This document shows, piece after piece, positions 1-5,297 of a stretch of 5,297 nucleotides of DNA. Under the pieces are notes generated by a model. It worked only from the letters and a program-made list of their open reading frames with translations. It ran no database searches and was not told the DNA's origin. Where the stretch lies: positions 1 through 5,297 of the forward strand of contig JAISES010000498.1 in assembly GCA_031263965.1 (NCBI GenBank), read 5' to 3'. The DNA comes from Prevotella sp. (GTDB lineage Bacteria; Bacteroidota; Bacteroidia; Bacteroidales; Dysgonomonadaceae). The number at the start of each line of letters is the position of its first letter. The first letter of the stretch is position 1. Both the position numbers and the translations under genes were made by a program.

Positions 1-2610
1 CAGCGTAAATCATCAAGTTTACCATATCAGAATCCGAATTTATCTGTTGAAGCACGAGTAAATGATTTGTTAGGACGAATGACACTGGAGGAAAAATTCT
101 GGCAATTATATATGATGCCTGGAGATTTAAGTTTGGGAAAAGATAAGTTGAAGAATGGTATATTTGGGCTCCAGGTATATACATATAGTAATAATGAGGG
201 AGAAAATCAACAGATACTTAATTATGGGCCCGGACTTACAGCAAAAGCAACAGCAGAACACATTAATGAAATACAGAAGTTCTTTGTTGAAGAAACTCGT
301 TTGGGTATTCCGATTATTCCTTTCGATGAAGCGTTGCATGGGTTAATCCGAAGAGGGTCAACAATCTTTCCCCAATCAATAGCTTTGGCTGCTACTTTCG
401 ATACTGCGTTGGTACATCAGGTAGCAACAGCAATTGCCAATGAATGTAAGTCAAGAGGTATTCGTCAAATTCTGTCTCCGGTAGTAAACTTGGCAACAGA
501 TCCACGTTGGGGGCGTGTAGAAGAAACTTATGGAGAGGATCCATATCTTTCGGCTCGTATGGGGGTAGCCTTCGTTAGCGGGTTTGAACGGATGGGTGTA
601 ATAACGACTCCCAAACATTTTGTTGTGAATCATGGAGATGGTGGGCGTGACAGCTATCCGGCACATTTTTCCGATCGTTTCATGGAAGAGACTTATTATG
701 TTCCTTTTAAAGCTTGTTTTATTGAAGGATTATCAAAATCTGTGATGACTGCTTATAATACATTTGATGGTTCGCCCTGTTCTGCCAATTCTTTTTTGTT
801 GAAGAATAAATTGCAAAAAGAATGGAAGTTTGACGGATTCTCTATTTCCGACGCCAATGCCGTTGATATTATGTATTATCTGCATCATACAGTGTCTGAT
901 CTGGAAAAAGCAGGAGCGGCTGCATATAACAATGGATTGAACGTCATATTTCAGGTGACATACGATATGCATAAACCTTATTTGGCTGCATGTAAGAAGG
1001 GTTATGTTACTCAGGAAAACTTAGACGACGCTGTCCGCAGAGTGTTACGTGAAAAATTTCGCTTGGGATTATTCGAAAACCCCTATGTGAATGTAGAAGA
1101 AGCCGCACAATGGAACGGAAGCCGTGAACACCGGGAGTTGAATATAGAAGCTGCACAAAAATCAATTGTATTGCTGAAGAATGAAAAAAATGTACTGCCT
1201 TTATCCCGAAATAATAAACGGATTGCCGTTTTTGGGCAAGATGCAATACAGGCGCGCCTTGGAGGATATAGCGGACCCGGAATAGAGCGTATCAGTATTT
1301 TAAAAGGGATAGAATCGAAAGCCGGGAAAGATATAGAAGTTGTTTATTCCGAAGGTTGCAAAAGAAACGCCCCGTTTTATGTGACGATCCCGGGAGAGTA
1401 TTTGTCTTCAGGTAATGAGAAAGGCCTGAAAGGAGAGTATTTCGACAATATAAAATGGGAAGGATCTCCTAAGATGGTAAGGTATGATAAGAATATGCGT
1501 ATGCAATGGACCTTATTTTCTCCTGACCCGGATATATTTGCTTTTGATTGGTACTCTGTCCGGTGGACAGGGAAATTAAACTCGCCGGTGTCGGGAAAGT
1601 ACGAAATTGGAGTAGAAGGTAATGACGGATACGCTTTGTATATTGATAATGAAAAGGTATTGGATCGTCCTACAAAGACAACCTATACGCAGCGTACGAT
1701 TTCTTTTAATTTCGAGAAAGGGAGAACGTATGACGTCCGTCTTGACTTCTATGAAAACTATCGGAATGGAAGAGTCCGCCTGATATGGAATGTTGGCGTC
1801 GAAAACGAAGATGATAAATTACAGCAAGCGATTGAGATTGCTAAAAATAGCGATGCGGCAATAGTTGTGGCTGGCATTGAAGAAGCAGAATTTAGAGACA
1901 GGGCGTTTCTGAAATTACCGGGACGGCAGGAAGAGTTGATTCAACGAATATCTGATACGGGTGTGCCGGTAGTGGTGGTTATCGTAGGAGGAAGTGCAGT
2001 AACCATGGATGCATGGATAAATAAGGTATCGTCCATTTTGGATGTATGGTATCCTGGAGATGTTGGAGGATTAGCTGTGGCGGATGTGCTTTTTGGCGAC
2101 TGTAACCCCGGCGGGAAATTACCGGTAACCTTTCCGCAGAAAGAGGGGCAGTTGACACTGAATTACAATCATAAACCTACCGGGCGGGGAGATGAATACC
2201 TGGATTTGAGCGGAGAGGCTTTATTTCCTTTCGGCCATGGGCTAAGCTATACAACATTCGAATATTCGAACTTGAAATTCTCGTCTCCGGCTATCTCGTC
2301 CACAGAAGATATAATTGTCTCTTGTAATGTGAAAAATACAGGAAAAGTAACCGGCGAAGAAGTAGTGCAACTATATCTTCATGATCTGTTAGCTGACGTT
2401 AGCAGGCCTATCAATGAATTGAAAAGATTTAAACGTATATCTGTAAAGGCTGGAGAGAGCCAGGATGTTAGTTTTGAACTTACACCGGACGATCTTTCTC
2501 ATCTGGACATAGATATGAAAAAAATCGTGGAACCAGGAGATTTCAGAGTAATGATAGGAAGTTCTTCAAAAGATATTAGACTAAAAGGAATATTTAATGT
2601 AAGGCAATAA
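1..2610 (+). CDS. GH3 family glycosidase with PA14 insert (beta-glucosidase/beta-xylosidase class), 5' truncated
   Basis: Predicted exo-acting retaining beta-glycosidase releasing terminal sugars from oligosaccharides, probably periplasmic or surface-exposed. The frame is open from base 1 and ends at TAA 2608-2610, giving 869 residues (numbered here from base 1). A TTG at 67 is not the true start: the family-conserved N-terminal stretch (PYQNPNLSVEARVNDLL then RMTLEEK) begins before it, so the start and any signal peptide lie left of the window. Seen: GH3 N-domain (about 10-345) with DEALHG at 109-114, DPRWGR at 167-172, GED at 178-180, KHF at 205-207, NHGDGGRD at 210-217 and SDANAVD with likely nucleophile Asp284. 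The C-domain begins near SIVLLKN (388) and is split by a PA14 domain (about 475-600). It then resumes with EEAEFRDR, where Glu628 or Glu630 is the likely acid/base. An Fn3-like domain spans about 780-865. The fold and class are firm. The substrate is not: glucose or xylose is most likely, but the subsite sequence is atypical. Confidence 0.93.
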   Translation, partial: QRKSSSLPYQNPNLSVEARVNDLLGRMTLEEKFWQLYMMPGDLSLGKDKLKNGIFGLQVYTYSNNEGENQQILNYGPGLTAKATAEHINEIQKFFVEETRLGIPIIPFDEALHGLIRRGSTIFPQSIALAATFDTALVHQVATAIANECKSRGIRQILSPVVNLATDPRWGRVEETYGEDPYLSARMGVAFVSGFERMGVITTPKHFVVNHGDGGRDSYPAHFSDRFMEETYYVPFKACFIEGLSKSVMTAYNTFDGSPCSANSFLLKNKLQKEWKFDGFSISDANAVDIMYYLHHTVSDLEKAGAAAYNNGLNVIFQVTYDMHKPYLAACKKGYVTQENLDDAVRRVLREKFRLGLFENPYVNVEEAAQWNGSREHRELNIEAAQKSIVLLKNEKNVLPLSRNNKRIAVFGQDAIQARLGGYSGPGIERISILKGIESKAGKDIEVVYSEGCKRNAPFYVTIPGEYLSSGNEKGLKGEYFDNIKWEGSPKMVRYDKNMRMQWTLFSPDPDIFAFDWYSVRWTGKLNSPVSGKYEIGVEGNDGYALYIDNEKVLDRPTKTTYTQRTISFNFEKGRTYDVRLDFYENYRNGRVRLIWNVGVENEDDKLQQAIEIAKNSDAAIVVAGIEEAEFRDRAFLKLPGRQEELIQRISDTGVPVVVVIVGGSAVTMDAWINKVSSILDVWYPGDVGGLAVADVLFGDCNPGGKLPVTFPQKEGQLTLNYNHKPTGRGDEYLDLSGEALFPFGHGLSYTTFEYSNLKFSSPAISSTEDIIVSCNVKNTGKVTGEEVVQLYLHDLLADVSRPINELKRFKRISVKAGESQDVSFELTPDDLSHLDIDMKKIVEPGDFRVMIGSSSKDIRLKGIFNVRQ

Positions 2611-2614
2611 TAAT
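2601..2614 (+). promoter_or_regulatory. Weak translation-initiation region of the GH20 gene
   Basis: The end of the GH3 gene supplies only AAGG (2601-2604), ten bases before the ATG, followed by the A/T-rich CAATAATAAT. This is a poor Shine-Dalgarno site but normal for Bacteroidota, where A-rich leaders often replace it. The 4-base gap to the GH3 stop makes translational coupling likely. Confidence 0.45.
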
Positions 2615-2677
2615 ATGAAAAGAAATATTTTTATTCTCACGCTATGCGTTGTTTTTGTTTCCTCTTCTGCATTTGGG
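2615..2677 (+). other. Signal peptide of the GH20 enzyme
   Basis: Residues 1-21 have a basic start (MKRN), a hydrophobic core (IFILTLCVVFV), and a small/polar end reading SSSAFG before QN. Ala at -3 and Gly at -1 fit signal peptidase I. The mature protein would start with Gln, common among exported Bacteroidota proteins. Cys11 lies inside the core and does not form a lipobox, so a lipoprotein is unlikely. Confidence 0.85.
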
Positions 2678-4897
2678 CAGAACCTTCTCTCTCTTATTCC
2701 AAATCCAACTAACGTAGAACAAAAAGAGGGAACTTTTATCTTATCTAAAGAAACCCGTTTGCTTATATATGATGAAGGGGCGTTCGGCAAGGAAATGGCA
2801 TACTTGCAGCAAATCATGCAAACAATCTTTGCTCAGGGATTATCTCTCAACGAAGATGGAAGCCCAAACGCCATCGTTATTCAACGCAGTAACGATTCCT
2901 TTCCAACAGGAGGATACAGGCTGGATATTAATGAAAAGCAGATTCTTTTATCTTCTTCACACCCGGAAGGTGTTTTTTATGGAATACAAACACTGAAACA
3001 ACTTTTGTTTTCTGTCAGGCATCAGGAAAAACAGGGGCCGGAAAGTAATCTCAGCATACCCTGTCTTTCGATTATAGATTCGCCTGCTTTTGAATGGAGA
3101 GGGTTAATGCTTGATGTATCCAGACACTTTTTCTCTATTGAATATTTAAAAAGACAAGTAGACATGCTTGCTTTTTATAAAATGAATAAACTGCACCTAC
3201 ATCTTACTGATGACCAGGGATGGCGGATCGAAATCAAGAAATACCCGGAACTTACCCAGCAAGGGGCTTGGAGAATATTCAACCGGCAGGATTCGGCCTG
3301 TATGGAGATAGGAAAAACCAATCCTGATTTTTCTCTTGACCCTCGTTTTATCATTTCCCAAAATGGGAATCTTTTGTACGGTGGATTTTATTCGCAGGAT
3401 GAATTGAAAGAACTGATACAATATGCTTTGGAACGGCATGTAGAGATTGTACCCGAAATTGATATGCCCGGGCATATGATGGCAGCTATCAGTATATTCC
3501 CGGAATTAAGTTGCACCGGATCGGTAGGCTGGGGGAATACTTTTTCCCATCCGTTATGTCCGTGCAATGAAGCAACTTTTGATTTCCTCGAAAATATATT
3601 GGATGAGGTTGCCGGTCTTTTCCCTTCCAAATTTATTCACATAGGGCTCGATGAGGTGGAAAAGAATACATGGGAGGAATCGGATGCCTGTAAAAACCTG
3701 ATGAAAGAAAATGGATTTGAAAAAGTAGAACAACTGCAAACCTACTTCATGAATCGTATTCAGGGCTATCTGTCTATGAAGGGAAAGGAAGTAATCGCTT
3801 GGGATGAAGTTCTGGAGGATGATATTAATCCGGATGTCAATATCCTGTTCTGGCGTGATTGGGTAGGTGAAGTTCCTAAGAAAGCCGTCCAAAGCGGCAA
3901 CCGGATAATCTTTGTACCCAGCAGTCCTCTGTATTTCTCCCGGAGGGATTCATCCCTGTATCCCATTTATCATTTGCAATCAAAATTCAATGAAATACCC
4001 AAAGACAAACAGCAATTGATCAGAGGAGCGCAAGCCTGTATATGGGCTGAAGGAGTTCCTTCTGAAAATGCCGCTAATTATCTCATATATCCCCGTTTAC
4101 TGGCGTTGGCCGAAGCTGTCTGGACGCCTGATAATGTGCGTAATTGGGATTCTTTCAAGCAACGGCTGGCATCTCAGTTGCACTATTTGGATACAGAGCA
4201 GATTAAACATCCGGCGCTAACTTATGCATTGATTCCTCTTATATCAGTTGATCAAAAGGGAAAAAATATCCGTATCAAACTGGAAAACGAACAAATCAAT
4301 CCGGTGATTTATTATACCACAGACGGGAGCGTACCTACTGAACGTTCACACCGGTATAACGGACGGGAAATAGCCGTATCCGGCAGTGCCGAAATATGTG
4401 CTGCCATTTATGATAAAGGAGCCATCCAGCTACCACTTGCCAGCCGGACAGTGGATTATCATAAGGCTATCGGCAAGCCTGTTACATATCATATTCCCTG
4501 GCATAAGGCTTATCCGGCCGGAAGAGAAAGTGCATTGACCGATGGACTGAGGGGAAGCAATCGCCACAATGATGGCTTTTGGCAGGGATTCACAACGGAT
4601 CTCGACGTTATTATCGATATGCAGGAGTCTACACGTATTAAAAGTCTGTCCGCCATGTTTATGCAGTTGACCGGCCCGGGTATCTATATGCCTGAATATG
4701 TAGAGGTAAGTTTGTCGGAAGATGGCATCCATTTTGAGAAATCGTTTACTACTTATAACGATGTGCCGGAAACAGAGCGGGCGTTAACGATACGGAAATT
4801 CTCCGGTGAAATAAACAAAAAAGCCCGCTATGTAAAAGTCTTTGTAAAGAATAAGACCGGACATTTCATGTTTACGGATGAACTCGTTATCTATTAA
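2615..4897 (+). CDS. Exported GH20 beta-N-acetylhexosaminidase with C-terminal discoidin-like module
   Basis: Predicted to cleave terminal beta-linked GlcNAc or GalNAc by the substrate-assisted (oxazolinium) mechanism. It is 760 residues, in the usual range for multidomain Bacteroidota GH20 enzymes. The ATG at 2615 is directly followed by a good signal peptide (KR, hydrophobic core, AFG|Q, cleavage near 21/22). There is no lipobox Cys, so it is probably soluble periplasmic or secreted. Domains: GH20b (about 23-150) starting with IPNPTNVE; catalytic barrel (about 157-505) with WRGLMLDVSR (Arg162), HLTDDQGWRIEI, EIDMPGH, and FIHIGLDEV with the catalytic pair Asp346-Glu347; Trp353, Trp396, Tyr440, and Trp477-Ala-Glu479. 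Next come a small beta-sandwich like the hexosaminidase C-terminal/Fn3 type (about 545-620, with YYTTDGSVPT) and an F5/8-type C (CBM32-like) module (about 625-760, with LTDG, FWQGF and VEVSLSEDGIHF). It lies 4 bases after the GH3 stop, in the same operon. Oddities are Leu345 before the DE pair and Ser442 where the family usually has Asp. Confidence 0.95.
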   Translation: MKRNIFILTLCVVFVSSSAFGQNLLSLIPNPTNVEQKEGTFILSKETRLLIYDEGAFGKEMAYLQQIMQTIFAQGLSLNEDGSPNAIVIQRSNDSFPTGGYRLDINEKQILLSSSHPEGVFYGIQTLKQLLFSVRHQEKQGPESNLSIPCLSIIDSPAFEWRGLMLDVSRHFFSIEYLKRQVDMLAFYKMNKLHLHLTDDQGWRIEIKKYPELTQQGAWRIFNRQDSACMEIGKTNPDFSLDPRFIISQNGNLLYGGFYSQDELKELIQYALERHVEIVPEIDMPGHMMAAISIFPELSCTGSVGWGNTFSHPLCPCNEATFDFLENILDEVAGLFPSKFIHIGLDEVEKNTWEESDACKNLMKENGFEKVEQLQTYFMNRIQGYLSMKGKEVIAWDEVLEDDINPDVNILFWRDWVGEVPKKAVQSGNRIIFVPSSPLYFSRRDSSLYPIYHLQSKFNEIPKDKQQLIRGAQACIWAEGVPSENAANYLIYPRLLALAEAVWTPDNVRNWDSFKQRLASQLHYLDTEQIKHPALTYALIPLISVDQKGKNIRIKLENEQINPVIYYTTDGSVPTERSHRYNGREIAVSGSAEICAAIYDKGAIQLPLASRTVDYHKAIGKPVTYHIPWHKAYPAGRESALTDGLRGSNRHNDGFWQGFTTDLDVIIDMQESTRIKSLSAMFMQLTGPGIYMPEYVEVSLSEDGIHFEKSFTTYNDVPETERALTIRKFSGEINKKARYVKVFVKNKTGHFMFTDELVIY

Positions 4898-4901
4898 TCA
4901 T

Positions 4902-4911
4902 GGGGGGGTGA
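4902..4911 (+). promoter_or_regulatory. Strong Shine-Dalgarno-like site with a G7 tract before the third gene
   Basis: Seven G then TGA (4902-4911) matches the anti-Shine-Dalgarno complement GGAGGTGA with one mismatch, and the last G of the run is seven bases before the ATG at 4916. It is much stronger than the site before the GH20 gene. It supports the choice of 4916 as start. A homopolymer G run here could vary in length by slippage. Confidence 0.65.
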
Positions 4912-4915
4912 ATAT

Positions 4916-4990
4916 ATGAATAAAAGAATAGGCAGCAGGATACTTGTATTGGCCTTTTTCCTCTGTGCGGCCGTCTCAAAGAATTACGCA
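4916..4990 (+). other. Signal peptide of the third protein
   Basis: Residues 1-25 show a basic start (MNKR, then Arg8), a hydrophobic core through Val20, and SKNYA before QID. Cleavage before Gln26 matches the pattern of the GH20 neighbour, although Asn at -3 is not ideal. No lipobox is seen around Cys17. The protein is probably exported to the periplasm or beyond. Confidence 0.75.
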
Positions 4991-5297
4991 CAAATAGATA
5001 TAGTAAAGAACGGGAAAGCTGTTTCGAGGATACTGGTGGATAAAACAGATAGTGTTGATTTGAAAGCAGCCTTACTGTTGCAGGACTTTTCGAGGCGTAT
5101 TACGGATATCAGCCTGGATATCCTTCCAATAGGTAGCGCCAGAAGGAAAGGAGATATACTGATTGAACATTCCAGTTCACCCAAGTTGGGAGAATTAAAA
5201 GAAGATGGCTTTAAACTAACGACTACCGATGAATATATCAGCATTACGGGAGGGGAGGGTAATGGCGCTGTTGTCGGTGTCGTTACCCTGCTGGAAG
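4916..5297 (+). CDS. Exported protein with DUF4838 / GH67-N-like N-terminal domain, 3' truncated
   Basis: The first 127 codons are present and the frame is open to the right edge, so full length and activity are unknown. The ATG at 4916 has a strong ribosome binding site and is followed by a signal peptide: MNKR, hydrophobic core ILVLAFFLCAAV, then NYA|QID with cleavage near 25/26. The mature part reads IVKNGKAVSRILVD, then KAALLLQDFSRRIT, LDILPIG, GDILIEH, EDGFKLTTTDEYISITGG and GVVTLLE. This order (a kinked beta-strand on an 'NGK' turn, an AA-x-x-LQ helix, LPI, a short strand with a dGf...l.ItGg repeat, and a closing G-V-x-x-LLE) resembles the noncatalytic N-terminal domain seen in DUF4838 proteins, GH67 alpha-glucuronidases and GH20b. 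I assign it from remembered patterns, so the family is tentative; a GH115 or GH84-type N-domain is an alternative. It sits 18 bases after the GH20 stop, in the same operon and incidentally the same frame. Confidence 0.8.
   Translation, partial: MNKRIGSRILVLAFFLCAAVSKNYAQIDIVKNGKAVSRILVDKTDSVDLKAALLLQDFSRRITDISLDILPIGSARRKGDILIEHSSSPKLGELKEDGFKLTTTDEYISITGGEGNGAVVGVVTLLE

Noticed and set aside
67..69. TTG at 67 as the start of the GH3 gene
   Set aside because: The frame is open back to base 1 and encodes the conserved GH3 N-terminal stretch before this codon. There is no ribosome binding site just upstream, and the protein would lack its expected signal peptide.
127..339. Minus-strand open frame with hydrophobic, Cys-rich translation inside the GH3 gene
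   Set aside because: Its Cys/Phe-rich run comes from reading GCAGCAA-type codons of the GH3 gene backwards. There is no ribosome binding site or homology pattern.
2611..2614. Possible promoter or terminator between the GH3 and GH20 genes
   Set aside because: Only four bases separate the genes, and no inverted repeat with a T-run or Bacteroidota -7/-33 pattern (TAnnTTTG / TTTG) could be picked out around the junction.
3554..3892. Minus-strand open frame of 112 codons inside the GH20 gene
   Set aside because: It is antisense to the catalytic domain and shows no domain, signal or motif. It is best explained as a shadow of the coding strand.
4898..4915. Possible terminator between the GH20 and third genes
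   Set aside because: The 18-base gap holds no hairpin; its G-run is accounted for by the ribosome binding site.
4984..5244. Minus-strand open frame of 86 codons opposite the third gene
   Set aside because: It lies wholly antisense to a gene with a clear signal peptide and ribosome binding site. Its translation is low in recognisable structure, with no family motif.

Overview
The window is wall-to-wall coding on the + strand. It holds three tightly packed genes for exported carbohydrate-active proteins, with the first cut by the left edge and the last by the right edge. The style suggests a Bacteroidota gut or environmental glycan degrader of the Bacteroides/Parabacteroides type. The reasons are moderately AT-rich DNA, a poor Shine-Dalgarno sequence before the second gene, two signal peptides whose likely cleavage is directly before Gln, and domain combinations (GH3 with a PA14 insert; GH20 with a C-terminal discoidin-like module) that are common in polysaccharide utilisation loci (PULs). 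The assignment to this phylum is inference; no taxonomic marker gene is present.

Layout: bases 1-2610 are a 5'-truncated GH3 glycosidase (beta-glucosidase/beta-xylosidase class) with an inserted PA14 domain and a C-terminal Fn3-like domain. After 4 bases, 2615-4897 is a complete GH20 beta-N-acetylhexosaminidase with a signal peptide, GH20b domain, TIM-barrel catalytic domain, small beta-sandwich and discoidin-like C-terminal module. After 18 bases, 4916-5297 is the first 127 codons of a third exported protein whose N-terminus looks like the DUF4838 / GH67-N / GH20b-like domain.

The spacing implies one transcript. No promoter, terminator, RNA gene, mobile element, CRISPR array or transposase is visible, and there is no noncoding stretch longer than 18 bases. 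The set looks like the enzyme part of a PUL: the GH20 would remove terminal beta-linked GlcNAc/GalNAc, the GH3 terminal beta-glucosyl or beta-xylosyl-like residues, and the third protein may be another glycosidase. The target glycan cannot be fixed from the window. No SusC/SusD pair or regulator is present here.

Nothing in the window proves a wholly new system. The points most worth a second look are non-consensus residues around the GH20 and GH3 active sites, the unknown third gene, and a seven-G tract inside the ribosome binding site of that gene.
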